Assembly (NCBI GenBank): GCA_963786495.1
Contig: CAWAZL010000002.1
Location: forward strand, 62,001-126,000
Direction of reading: 5' to 3'
DNA: 64,000 nt
From: JALZKA01 sp963786495
GTDB taxonomy: Bacteria; Actinomycetota; Thermoleophilia; Solirubrobacterales; 70-9
Shown here one piece after another: positions 50,501 to 59,263 of this stretch. Made by a program: the position numbers and the translations under genes. A model generated the notes under the pieces. The model was not told where the DNA came from and ran no database searches. It was given only the letters and a program-made list of their open reading frames with translations. Numbering within the stretch: the first letter of the stretch is position 1; every line of letters begins with the position of its first letter.

Positions 50501-52483
50501 GTGCTACTTGGGGTCGACGTAGGCGGGACGTTCACAGACGCCGTCCTGTTCGACGGCGACGAGGTCCACACAGCAAAGGCGCCCACGACTCCCGGAGACG
50601 AGTCGGAGGGCGTCCTTGCTGCGATCACCTCGGTGATCGAGACGGCCGGAGCGACGGCCGCCCAGATCGAGCGTTTCGTGCACGGGATGACCGTGGGCAC
50701 GAACGCACTCCTCGAAGAGCGGGGCGCCCGCACTGCGCTGGTCACCACACGCGGCTTCGAGGACGTCTTGGAGGTCGGCCGCCAGGACCGGCCCGAGCTC
50801 TACCGGCTCTGCGCTCCGAAGCCGGCCCCGCTCGTGGCCGACGGCGATCGCATCGGGGCGGGCGGGCGGATGGGCCCCAGCGGCGAGGTCGAAGAACTGG
50901 CCGAGGCCGAGATCGAGCGAATCGCGACCGCCATCGCGGACCTGGACCCCGATTCAGTCGCGGTCTGCCTTTTGTTCTCGTTTCTCGACCCGTCTCATGA
51001 GAAGCGCATCGCGGGCGCGATCCGCGACCGGCTTCCGGACCTTCACGTCTCGGCCTCGCACGAGGTCCTGCCGCGCTTTCGCGAGTACGAGCGGACCTCG
51101 ACAACCGTCGTCGATGCCTACCTCTCCCCCCTGTTGGGCCGCTACTTGAGCCGCCTGGCCGAGGCATCGAAATCCGCTGGCGCTCCCGAACCGGAGATCA
51201 TGTGGTCGTCCGGCGGCGTGGCGCCCTGGCCCGAGGCGGCGCGACAGGGCGCTTGGAGCGTCCTTTCCGGCCCTGCGGGCGGCGCGGTGGGCGCCGGCCT
51301 GGTGGCTCGGCTTTCAGGTGAGGGCGACGCGGTCGGGCTCGACATGGGCGGAACTTCGTGCGATGTCTGCGTGATCGAAGACGGCCGCACGCAGATCACC
51401 GAGTCGCGCGAGATCGGAGGCCGCGTGATCCAGCTCCCGATGGTGGATGTCCACACCGTCGGAGCCGGCGGCGGCTCGATCGCGTGGGTGGACCACGGCG
51501 GCGCGCTGCGGGTCGGGCCGAAGTCCGCGGGCGCTGACCCCGGCCCCGCGTCTTACGGCCGGGGCGGAACAGAGGCGACGGTCACCGACGCGAACCTGGT
51601 GCTCGGGCGCCTTGCCCCCGATTCGAGCTTGGCGGGAGAGCTCGAGCTCGACCCCGAAGCCGCATCCGCCGCCATTTCCGCGCTCGGGCAGCGGCTGGGG
51701 CTCGATGAACTCCAGTCGGCGACCGGCGTCGTGCGGCTCGCGAACTCAGAGATGGTCCGCGCGCTGCGGGTCGTCACCGTCAACCGCGGCATCGACCCCA
51801 GGGAGTTTGCGCTGATGCCGTTCGGCGGCGCCGGCCCCATGCACGCGGCCGAGCTCGCCGCCGAGATGGGCATGACCCGGATGATCTGCCCGCGGGCAGG
51901 CGGCGTCCTCTCCGCGCTGGGACTTCTGGCCTCGGCGCGCAGGCGCGACACGGCGCGCACGGTGATGATGAGCCCTGGCGAGCTGAGGGGCGAAGCCGTC
52001 GCCGCAGCGGTGGCCGACCTCCGCAAGAGCCTTGCCGAGGGAATGGAAGCCGTGCAGGAGACGATCGCCTACGAGCTCCGCTATCAGGGTCAGTCCTTCG
52101 AGCTCTCGGTGGAGACGGGGCCCGAGCCGTCCCGGGACGAGCTTCTGAGCGCCTTCGCCGAAGCCCACGAGCGGCGCTACGGCTTCGCGGTTTCCGGAGC
52201 GCCCGTCGAGCTGGTCGCGATCCGCCTGGCCATCGAGGACGCAGCGCCTGAGCCCAAGCTCGCCGCCGGCGCCGGCGAGTTCACGGAGGGCTCACGCCGG
52301 GTGCGATTTGGCGATGAGTGGCATGACGCGCTCGTCGGCCGCGGGGAACCGGCAGCCGGCGCGGCGTTCGAAGGCCCTGCCGTGCTCGAGATGCCGGAGT
52401 CGACGCTCGTCCTGCCTCCCGGCTGGACCGCGAGCGTGGACGAGCATGGGTCCGTCATCGCGTGCGCCGAGGGGCGAGGATGA
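50501..52483 (+). CDS. hyuA: Hydantoinase/oxoprolinase family protein, subunit A
   Basis: HyuA-type proteins are ATP-dependent ring-opening enzymes for N-methylhydantoin, 5-oxoproline or related lactams (or carboxylases of acetone type). The 660-residue protein has the actin-like N-terminus LLGVDVGGTFTDAVLFDGDE, FVHGMTVGTNALLEERGART, LDMGGTSCDVCVIEDGRTQI, MVDVHTVGAGGGSIAWVDHG and ALMPFGGAGPMHAAELAAEM. These are the expected ATP and substrate signatures. It starts with GTG and overlaps the subunit B ATG as ATGA. The exact substrate is not known. Confidence 0.9.
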   Translation: MLLGVDVGGTFTDAVLFDGDEVHTAKAPTTPGDESEGVLAAITSVIETAGATAAQIERFVHGMTVGTNALLEERGARTALVTTRGFEDVLEVGRQDRPELYRLCAPKPAPLVADGDRIGAGGRMGPSGEVEELAEAEIERIATAIADLDPDSVAVCLLFSFLDPSHEKRIAGAIRDRLPDLHVSASHEVLPRFREYERTSTTVVDAYLSPLLGRYLSRLAEASKSAGAPEPEIMWSSGGVAPWPEAARQGAWSVLSGPAGGAVGAGLVARLSGEGDAVGLDMGGTSCDVCVIEDGRTQITESREIGGRVIQLPMVDVHTVGAGGGSIAWVDHGGALRVGPKSAGADPGPASYGRGGTEATVTDANLVLGRLAPDSSLAGELELDPEAASAAISALGQRLGLDELQSATGVVRLANSEMVRALRVVTVNRGIDPREFALMPFGGAGPMHAAELAAEMGMTRMICPRAGGVLSALGLLASARRRDTARTVMMSPGELRGEAVAAAVADLRKSLAEGMEAVQETIAYELRYQGQSFELSVETGPEPSRDELLSAFAEAHERRYGFAVSGAPVELVAIRLAIEDAAPEPKLAAGAGEFTEGSRRVRFGDEWHDALVGRGEPAAGAAFEGPAVLEMPESTLVLPPGWTASVDEHGSVIACAEGRG

Positions 52484-54107
52484 GCCTGGACGCGATTAGC
52501 CTCGGCGTGCACGTCGGGCGGCTCCGCGCCGTGTGCGACGAGATGGGGGCCGTCCTGATCCGCTCGGCCCACTCGCCGAACATCAAGGAGCGCCGCGACT
52601 GCTCGACGGCGCTGTTCGAGCCGGGAGGCGAGTTGGTCATGCAGGCCGAGCACATCCCGGTGCACCTCGGCTCGATGCCCGATGCAGTCGCCGCGATCCT
52701 GGGCGAAGAGCAGCGCCCGGGCGAGTCGTGGATCCTCAACGATCCGTTCCGCGGCGGCACGCACCTTCCGGACATCACGCTGATCACTCCCGTCTTTCAC
52801 GGTTCCGGGCTCGCGGGCTTCGTCGCCAGCCGCGCCCACCACGCCGACGTGGGCGGCCCGACGCCGGGCTCGATGCCGGCCAACTCGCGCTCGCTCGATG
52901 AAGAGGGAGTGGTGATTCCGCCAACGCGCCTATCGGGGCAGTCCGAGCTCGACGGGCATCACCACCGGGATGCGAAACCGCCCACAGCGGATGGCGGACC
53001 TCCGTGCGCAAATGGCGGCGAACGATCTGGGAGCCCGGCGCCTGGGTGAGCTGATTGAGGCCGACGGGCCGGCCGAGATCTCGGCGGCGATGAGGGAGAT
53101 CCTGGATTACTCGGAGCGGCGCACCCGCGCGCGCCTGGACGAGCTCGAGGACGGCGAGTGGGAGGCCACGGACGTGCTCGAGGGCGGCCCGGACGGATCC
53201 GAGGACATCGAGCTGCGGGTGAAGGCAACGATCGCTGGCGACGAGCTGCGACTCGACTTCACCAACAGCGCCGGCCAGGTGGACGGCAACCTCAACTGCC
53301 CACTCTCGGTCACTCGCTCGGCGGCGTTCTTTTGCGTACGCGTGCTGCTGACCCCGACGCACCGCCCAGCGCCGGCGCCAACCGCCCGGTGGAGGTCATC
53401 GCACCAGAGGGCTCCGTTCTGAACGCGCGGCGCCGGCGCAGCCGTCGCCGGCGGCAACGTGGAGACCTCCAGCCGCGTCGCCGACCTCGTCTTCAAGGCC
53501 CTGGCCGATATAGCGGACGGCCCGGCGCAGGGCCAGGGGACGATGAACAATCTGACGCTGGGCGGGACCGGCGAGGCCGAATGGACCTACTACGAGACGC
53601 TCGGCGGCGGCCAGGGGGCGTGCCGCGACGCCGATGGGCCGAGCGCCATCCATGTCGCGATGTCGAACACGCTCAACACGCCGGTCGAGGCGCTTGAGGC
53701 CGAGCTGCCGGTGCGCGTGCGCGAGCTGTCGGTGAGGCGCGGCTCGGGCGGCGACGGCGAGCGTCGCGGCGGGGACGGCATCGTCCGCGAGCTTGAGGCG
53801 CTCGAGCCGATGAGCTACAGCCTGATCACCGAGCGGCGCCGGCACGCGCCGCAAGGCCGGGCGGGCGGCTCCGCTGGCCAGCCAGGACGAAACGCGGTGG
53901 ACGGAGAAGATGTGCCGGCCAAGGCGACGGGCGAGTTGCGCGCCGGCCAGACGGATTCGCATGGAAACGCCCGGGGGCGGCGGCTTCGGCGACCCCTCAC
54001 GAGGACTCCGACGCCTGACGGCGAATCTCGCAACTTCTCTCACATACTTGGCAAACGCAGGAAAATTTCGTAACCTGCCTCGCCTGAGCCGGTTTCAGCG
54101 CCCGTAA
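52480..54107 (+). CDS. hyuB: Hydantoinase B/oxoprolinase family protein, subunit B (frameshifted)
   Basis: The N-terminus has CDEMGAVLIRSAHSPNIKER, DCSTALFEPGGELVMQAEHI and WILNDPFRGGTHLPDITLIT, then ASRAHHADVGGPTPGSMP, all HyuB signatures. After an indel near 52935 come RPQRMADLRAQMAANDLGAR and ELRVKATIAGDELRLDFTNS. After others near 53350 and 53440 come VADLVFKALADIADGPAQGQ and WTYYETLGGGQGACRDADG. A last shift near 53950 leads to IRMETPGGGGFGDPS, the usual C-terminal end. The true stop is somewhere between about 54015 and 54107. It partners HyuA, with a 4-base overlap of the genes. Confidence 0.87.
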
Positions 54108-54167
54108 GCGCCTTGCGAAGCCGGGACCCCCCAAAACCCTTTCCTACCCCCGAGTAACTTCATTCAT

Positions 54168-54797
54168 ATGCCGATTGCCTTCAAAGAATGGGCCGTGACA
54201 GTGCGCGCACTGGCCGAATGCGAACAGCTCATCACCATGCGGAAGGGCGGAATCCGCGAGGAGAACAAGCATTTCGAGCTGGAGCACGACCAGTTCTTCC
54301 TCTACCCCACCTTCGACCACCAGCGGAACGACCTCGTCCGCGAGTCCCATCATCCCGAGCTTCGCCGCGCCCTCGAGGAGGGCGTCTGGCCCGATGACGA
54401 GCCCACGCCCAGGGCACTCCTCCAGGACGGCGGCATCCCGCAGCCCGACCGCGTCCGGATCCGCGCCTGGGCCGAGGTCACCGACCACTGGACGACCGAC
54501 GACCCCCGCGTCGTCGACGCGCTTTCGCCCTTCCACGTCTGGACGCCCGACTACGCGATGAAGCGGCTCGGCTGGAAGCGCCGGCACCCGCTCCACATCA
54601 TGCTCTTGCGGGTCTACCGGATTCCCCGCCCGGTCACGGTGCGCGTGCGCGACGAGTACCACGGCTGCCGCTCGTGGGTCGACATCGAGCGGGACCTGCC
54701 ATTCGAGGGCACGCCCGTCATGGCCGACGACGAGTTCAACCGTGCAGCGGAGATCATCCGCAACGTGGCCGGACAGTCCGAAGCCGCGCTCGTCTAG
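54168..54797 (+). CDS. DUF1802 domain protein
   Basis: The 209-residue protein begins MPIAFKEWAVTVRALAECEQ. It shows LITMRKGGIREENKHFELEH, then DQFFLYPTFDHQRNDLVRES and FHVWTPDYAMKRLGWKRRHP, LHIMLLRVYRIP and SWVDIERDLP, the typical blocks of DUF1802 (PF08819). No function has been shown for that family to my knowledge. It lies after the hydantoinase genes and 9 bases before a DUF1152 gene on the same strand, suggesting a small operon of uncharacterised conserved genes. Confidence 0.82.
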   Translation: MPIAFKEWAVTVRALAECEQLITMRKGGIREENKHFELEHDQFFLYPTFDHQRNDLVRESHHPELRRALEEGVWPDDEPTPRALLQDGGIPQPDRVRIRAWAEVTDHWTTDDPRVVDALSPFHVWTPDYAMKRLGWKRRHPLHIMLLRVYRIPRPVTVRVRDEYHGCRSWVDIERDLPFEGTPVMADDEFNRAAEIIRNVAGQSEAALV

Positions 54798-54806
54798 CTT
54801 CACTCA

Positions 54807-55745
54807 ATGCTCCCCTATGCCAGCCGCGTCGCGGAAGCGAGCCGCGCGCTCGTCCTGGGCATCGGCGGCGGTGGCGATGCCGTCGGCTCGATCGCGGTCG
54901 CGCACTGGCTGGCTGAGCGTGGCCTCGAGACGATCCTCGGTGGAGTCGCGTGGGAGCGGATCGTCGTCGACCCGCATCCAGGGCCCCGCGGGCTATCGGA
55001 TATCCGCGGCGGGAGGGCGCTGGACGGCGCCGTCGTCGTCGAACCGACTCGCGGCGCGACGACACCCGAAGGCGTCCATTTCTGCGAATCGCGCCTGGCG
55101 CTTCATCTCGGCGAGGAGACCATCCTCATCGACGTGACCGAGGGGGCAGCGGGCGCAGCCCGCGGCATCGATTCTGCGGCCCGTGAGCTGGGCTGCGACC
55201 TCGTCTTCCTTGTGGACATCGGCGGGGACGCGATCGCCGACGGCTCAGAGCCCGGCCTCGCGAGCCCGCTGTGCGACGCGGTGATGCTCGCGGCCGGAGC
55301 GGCATCGAGCTTCGAGTGCCTGGTCGGCGTCCTCGGCGCAGGATGCGACGGCGAGCTCAAGCCCGCCGAGGTGCTCGAACGGGTCGCGGCACTCGCCCGT
55401 GCCGGCGCTTGGCTCGACACGTTCGGCGACGGCTACAGCAGCGGCGGAGATCGAGGCCGCGGGCGCGGTGGCAGTTACGGAGGCGAGCCTGCTGGTGGCC
55501 CGTGCGGCGCGCGGCGAGATCGGCCCCGTCGAGATCCGAGGCGGCCGGCGCGTTGTGGATCTCGGGCCGGTGGCGGCCCTCGCCTTCGTCTTCGACCTCG
55601 AGGCTGCCGTGCCCGAGCTGCCCCTCGTGCGAGCCGTCGCGGACGCTCCCTCGATCGAGACGGCAAGGGACGCCCTGAACGAGATCGGCGTCTCGACCGA
55701 GCTGGACTGGGAAGAGCGCCGGGCGGCGGGGTCAGGCACTCTTTA
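54807..55745 (+). CDS. DUF1152 domain protein (frameshifted)
   Basis: The N-terminus ALVLGIGGGGDAVGSIAVAH and LETILGGVAWERIVVDPHPG match DUF1152, followed by LVFLVDIGGDAIADGSEPGL, ASPLCDAVMLAAGAAS and VGVLGAGCDGELKPAEVLER. After about 55435 the frame changes and continues ATAAAEIEAAGAVAVTEASL, RRVVDLGPVAALAFVFDLEA and ending GVSTELDWEERRAAGSGTL. The Gly-rich motifs suggest nucleotide or phosphate binding; the biochemical role is not known. Length is about 312 residues. The last codons overlap a fragment resembling the dispersed GGGGTCAGGCAC motif (55732-55756). Confidence 0.8.
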
Positions 55746-55771
55746 GGACCCCTTGCGTAGATTCTCGGGCC

Positions 55772-56590
55772 ATGTGGGTCGAGACCGAATCGCTCAGCTT
55801 CACCGCGCGCCACGAGGAGGCGGACGAGGAGTCCGCACAGCGGACGCTGGACGCCCTGGAGGACCTGCGCCTAAAGCTCGAGGACCGCTTCGACGTCGCT
55901 CCGGGGGACGTCACGGTCGTGGTCCACCCGTCGCCCTCTTGGCTGAACGCGGCTCATCCGTTCCTGCCCGCGGCACGCATCGCCGCCGCTCCGGCGGGTC
56001 GCCGATACCTGGCCGGGTGGGCGATGGCTCGTGAGCTCCACGTCCTGAACGACGACTACCTCGACCGTCGCGCGGCCGGCGAGGACTCGCTGGCCGCCCT
56101 TCGCGGCACCGCCGAGCGCCTCTACGCGCAGATCGTTATCGGCGCCAACAACTCCAGCCTGCCACCGCCCTGGGGCATGCGGCGCTTCTCGCGCTACCTG
56201 CGCTGGTCGTGGCTGGTCGAGGGTGGCGCGCAGTACTTCGCGGGCCAGGTGCCGGTCTTTCGCCCTGCCGTTCAGACGCGGCTTCGCGCAGGTGACCCGC
56301 CCGCGTTTCCGCCATCGGGCCGCGACGCGATCATCCTTGGCGGCACCGTCTTCGACCTCCTTGAGCGCCGCCGCGGCCGCGATGCCTGCAGCCTGCTGAT
56401 CTCGCGAACCCGCCGCGACGGGCCGGAGCGCGCGATCCAGATCGCCTTCGGAGAGTCAGCGCCACGACGTGGGTCTCGAGTGGCGCCGCTACCTCCGCGA
56501 AGACGTCCCCCGCGCCGGCTCGCCGGCTGCGAGGAGCTGCACTGGTATCGAGCTTGGTCGTACCGCGGGACTGAGGGCCGCCTGCGTGAC
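55772..56590 (+). CDS. Uncharacterised protein with a peptidase-like fold segment (3' end unclear)
   Basis: The frame opens MWVETESLSFTARHEEADEE, then TLDALEDLRLKLEDRFDVAP, GDVTVVVHPSPSWLNAAHPF and RFSRYLRWSWLVEGGAQYFA, which resembles the gluzincin-like WxVEGxAxYF region of M1/basic-secretory-type metallopeptidase homologues, although the upstream HExxH is replaced by sequence without it. GTVFDLLERRRGRDACSLLI follows. Near 56460 the frame changes; LEWRRYLREDVPRAGSP in another frame is the likely C-terminus, so the exact stop is unknown (between about 56520 and 56590). It may be an inactive peptidase relative; this is tentative. Confidence 0.55.
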
Positions 56591-57028
56591 GAGGGCCGAA
56601 TGCGTCAATGCCGGTACACCCTCCTCGGCCCACTGGATCTCGAGCTCGACCTCGGCGACCTTGCCGTCGCGCATGTCCCAGCCTCGGACTACCGGGTCGT
56701 CGGGGTCCGCGAGCGAGACGATGAGCCACACGGGGTCGGGCCATGAGCGCGCGTTGTTTCGATCCGACTGGGATGGCTCGGCCGGGCTCTTCGTGTGCGA
56801 GTGGTAGATGGCGAGGATCTCCTCGCCGCGGTCCTCGATTGTCGTGTAGATGGCGAACTGGTCGGACGGCTCCATGTCGAACGAGAACGGGCTGGCTAGA
56901 GCGTTCCTCGCCCGAAAGACCTCGGTGGCGACGCCGCCCGAGCCCGAGACCATCCCGCAGCACTCGTTCGGGCGGTCCTCGAGGGCGTGGGCGACGATCT
57001 CGTCGAGCAGAATCTGAGCGATCTTCAC
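56489..57028 (-). CDS. M67-family (JAMM/MPN) metallopeptidase
   Basis: The JAMM motif is complete: Glu in PNECCGMVSGSGG, then IYHSHTKSPAEPSQSDRNNA with His-x-His-x7-Ser-x2-Asp, followed by VWLIVSLADPDDPVVRGWDM. Family members act as Cys-dependent deubiquitinase-like proteases or sulfur-carrier-processing enzymes (cysteine synthesis from thiocarboxylated CysO in actinobacteria). The start is GTG 57028; an ATG at 57082 would translate the palindromic repeat and is not accepted. The normal end would be near residue 145; the frame continues to 56489, so the C-terminal 35 residues, which overlap the plus-strand gene, are doubtful. Confidence 0.82.
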   Translation of the reverse strand: MKIAQILLDEIVAHALEDRPNECCGMVSGSGGVATEVFRARNALASPFSFDMEPSDQFAIYTTIEDRGEEILAIYHSHTKSPAEPSQSDRNNARSWPDPVWLIVSLADPDDPVVRGWDMRDGKVAEVELEIQWAEEGVPALTHSALVTQAALSPAVRPSSIPVQLLAAGEPARGTSSRR

Positions 57029-57058
57029 GACCGGCAGGCTAGCCACCCGCCCCGGCCC

Positions 57059-57083
57059 GGTGCCAGGCACCGTGCCTGGCACC
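57059..57083. repeat. GTGCCTGGCAC-type repeat, copy 3
   Basis: This is a perfect palindrome GGTGCCAGGCAC-C-GTGCCTGGCACC, identical to the copy at 23435 apart from the centre. It lies between the divergent JAMM peptidase and GntR genes, 13 bases upstream of the predicted GntR promoter. Confidence 0.8.
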
Positions 57084-57095
57084 GGGCTGTGCTAC

Positions 57096-57125
57096 TTGAC
57101 TAGTTCACTAGTTCTCTGTTACTGT
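57096..57125 (+). promoter_or_regulatory. Predicted promoter of the GntR gene
   Basis: TTGACT at 57096-57101 and TACTGT at 57120-57125 are spaced by 18 bases, close to the sigma-70 consensus. Transcription would start about 57132, at or just before the GTG start codon at 57133, so the message is probably leaderless. Two CTAGTTC direct repeats lie inside the spacer (57099-57105 and 57108-57114) and may be the operator. Confidence 0.6.
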
Positions 57126-57132
57126 CGGATTC

Positions 57133-57952
57133 GTGAACGCTCAGCCCCTCTTCCGCGTGGACCGCACCAGCGACCTTCCCGTCGGGATCCAGGTCGCCTG
57201 GCGCCTCAGGGCGATGATCTCCTCCGGCAAGCTGGCGCCCGGAGACAGGCTGCCGAGCGTTCGCGAGATGGCGGCCGATGCGGGCATCAACGCCAATACT
57301 GCGCGGGCCATCTATGGCCGGCTTGAGGCGGATGGCCTCGTCGAGACCGTGCACGGCCTTGGGACCTTCGTCGCCGCCGAGGCCGCGTGGTCGACGGAGG
57401 TCGAGAGGATCGCGGCCGAGGCCGTTGCCGAAGCACGTCGCCAAGGCATCGCTCCAAGCGATGTCGCCCGGGCCATTTATGCGGCAGGCTGGGCAGGCGA
57501 CGACGCGCTTACGCCTAACGAGGACGCTGCCCGACGTCGGTGCCGAGGCGGACGAAGCTGCAGCGCGACGAGAGCTTCGGCGCCAAATTGCGCGTCTCGA
57601 GGCCGAGCTGGCTGCGTATCCCGACACGCGCCCAGAAACCGAAACCCATCCATTGCTGCGCCCGAAGGGTCACCTGCCGGACTTCGCGGAGCTCTCCGCA
57701 GCTCGCGATGTCCTGATCGAGCGACTGCGCAAGGCGCGCGCCGACGCCGAACGCCGTGGCGAGCGTGAGGCCCGCGCGCACGCGCGCCGCGAACAGATCA
57801 TTGGCGACCCGGAGTCGCATCGCTGGGAGCGGGTTGGAACTGAGGAGTGCGGCGACCCCGGGTGCGGTGAGGCGCGGGCAGTGCCCCGCTTCGGCCCACT
57901 GGGTGCCGTCGCCGGATGGTGGCGGGTCAAGCTCTCTTCCGGCTGCCCATAG
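57133..57952 (+). CDS. GntR-family (YtrA-like) transcriptional regulator (frameshifted)
   Basis: The winged-helix domain is clear: VDRTSDLPVGIQVAWRLRAM, then SSGKLAPGDRLPSVREMAAD and NANTARAIYGRLEADGLVET, then HGLGTFVA. A helical C-terminal region follows (AEAVAEARRQGIAPSDVARA). After a frame change near 57530 comes a coiled region ELRRQIARLEAELAAYPDTR, and a Cys pair (TEECGDPGC) near the end. YtrA-type proteins lack an effector domain and often repress an adjacent ABC transporter. Here the MlaE permease starts 3 bases after the stop. A predicted promoter with CTAGTTC repeats stands immediately before the gene, consistent with autoregulation. Confidence 0.8.
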
Positions 57953-57955
57953 CTC

Positions 57956-58762
57956 ATGGTCCGCTCAGCAGCCGACCGGGCCTTTCTGCCCGCCAAGTCT
58001 CTCTTCGAGCGAGTGGGGAGCATGGTGGTCCTCACGGGCAAGACGCTCTTCGCCGCAGTCAAACCGCCCTACCCGTATGGCGGCGAGTTCCTCTCGCAGT
58101 TCATCTTCGCCCTACAGCTGTGCTGGTTTCCGATGGCCGTCTCGATGGTCGCCGTCTCGTTCGGCGCTCCCGGCCTCCAGGCCGCGAACTTCCTGTCGCT
58201 GTTCGGGGCGCTCGACCGGCTGGGCGGATTCTTCATCCTGGCCTCGGTCAGGGAGTTCGCGCCGTTCGTGAGCGCGATCATCGTGGCCGGCGTCGCAGGA
58301 ACCGCGATCACCGCCGACCTGGGAGCACGCAAGATCCGCGAGGAACTCGACGCGCTTCAGGTACTGGGGGTGGATCCCATCAAGAACGTCGTCGTCCCCC
58401 GCTTCCTGGCGCTGATGGTGATGACAGGGCTCCTGGACATCTACGCGATCCTGTTCGGGATCTCGGGCGGCCTGATCGCCGAGATCATGTACGGCCAGCC
58501 GCTCGGCGGGTTCTTCGCCACGCTTTTTACGAACGCATCCATCGTCGACCTCTGGGCTTCGCTCCTGAAGTGCACGATGTTCGGAGCGATCGTTGCGATC
58601 GTCTGCTGCTACTACGGGATGAACGCGTCAGGCGGCGCCGAGGGAGTTGGAAGGGCCGTCAACCAGGCCGTGGTGATCTCGCTCCTCGGAGTATTCGCCT
58701 TCAACTACATCTTCACCCAGACCCTGCTTGCCACCAACCCCGACATCTCAGTTATCAAATGA
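57956..58762 (+). CDS. MlaE/YrbE-family ABC transporter permease
   Basis: The 268-residue membrane protein matches MlaE: SLFGALDRLGGFFILASVRE, then FAPFVSAIIVAGVAGTAITA with the Thr-Ala-x-Leu-Gly coupling region DLGARKIREELDALQVLGVD, then VVPRFLALMVMTGLLDIYAI. Five or six hydrophobic segments are visible. Such permeases move phospholipids or, in actinobacteria with Mce proteins, sterols and lipids. In those systems two YrbE genes come together before mce genes, and an ATPase is needed. None of these is near, so this one looks isolated. It follows the GntR regulator by 3 bases. Confidence 0.85.
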   Translation: MVRSAADRAFLPAKSLFERVGSMVVLTGKTLFAAVKPPYPYGGEFLSQFIFALQLCWFPMAVSMVAVSFGAPGLQAANFLSLFGALDRLGGFFILASVREFAPFVSAIIVAGVAGTAITADLGARKIREELDALQVLGVDPIKNVVVPRFLALMVMTGLLDIYAILFGISGGLIAEIMYGQPLGGFFATLFTNASIVDLWASLLKCTMFGAIVAIVCCYYGMNASGGAEGVGRAVNQAVVISLLGVFAFNYIFTQTLLATNPDISVIK

Positions 58763-58813
58763 GGAACTTTGTTCCGAAAGCGGCGTGTGCCGTTGGTGAC
58801 CTCAAATGAGGAA
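58755..58813 (+). repeat. Pair of 12-base direct repeats around the MlaE stop
   Basis: TCAAATGAGGAA occurs at 58755-58766, over the MlaE stop codon, and again at 58802-58813, where its GAGGAA acts as ribosome site for the next gene. This may reflect a short tandem duplication of the gene junction. Confidence 0.6.
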
Positions 58814-58821
58814 GTGAGAGA

Positions 58822-59256
58822 ATGTCCTTCGTCGAGGCGATCGATACAAGACCCGTGATGAGCACCAGCGACCGGCTGGTCGCGGCCTTCCTGTGGATCC
58901 TGATGGCGGTGGGAAGCTTCGCTATGTGGGTCGCGGTGCCTGCCGGGTTCCTCTGGTTGGCCGGCAAGATCACCTCGGACCAGGCGCAGCACATCACCCT
59001 GTCCGTGTTCGGCGTGCCACTTGCGATCATCATCTGGGCACGCGGCCTCTTCTGGCTCAACCGCCTGCACATGCGGGTGACCATGCCCCTCCTCATCCGC
59101 GAGCTCGAGGATGCGCCCGACGACGAGCCGCCCCGCCCCATCCGCGGCGCGCTCGAGCCGCTCATGGTTGGCTCGCTGGCGATCGCCATCGTTGCGATGG
59201 CGATCTGGTTCTTCTTCTTCGCAGAGACGCCGCCATCCACGCTCGCGCCGACTTGA
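58822..59256 (+). CDS. Small membrane protein following MlaE
   Basis: The 144-residue product starts MSFVEAIDTRPVMSTSDRLV after GAGGAAG. It has a hydrophobic helix pair around residues 20-58 (LWILMAVGSFAMWVAV, then a second), a third around 60-80 (LSVFGVPLAIIIWARGLFWL), an acidic linker (DDEPPRPIRG) and a last helix (VGSLAIAIVAMAIWFFFFAE). No known family was recognised. It lies 59 bases after the permease on the same strand, so it may be an accessory membrane subunit of that transporter. Confidence 0.7.
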   Translation: MSFVEAIDTRPVMSTSDRLVAAFLWILMAVGSFAMWVAVPAGFLWLAGKITSDQAQHITLSVFGVPLAIIIWARGLFWLNRLHMRVTMPLLIRELEDAPDDEPPRPIRGALEPLMVGSLAIAIVAMAIWFFFFAETPPSTLAPT

Positions 59257-59263
59257 CCCGGGT

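Noticed and set aside
57029..57082. N-terminal extension of the JAMM peptidase starting MPGTVPGT
   Set aside because: These residues are the translation of the dispersed GTGCCTGGCAC palindrome, not protein sequence. The GTG at 57028 fits the family start.
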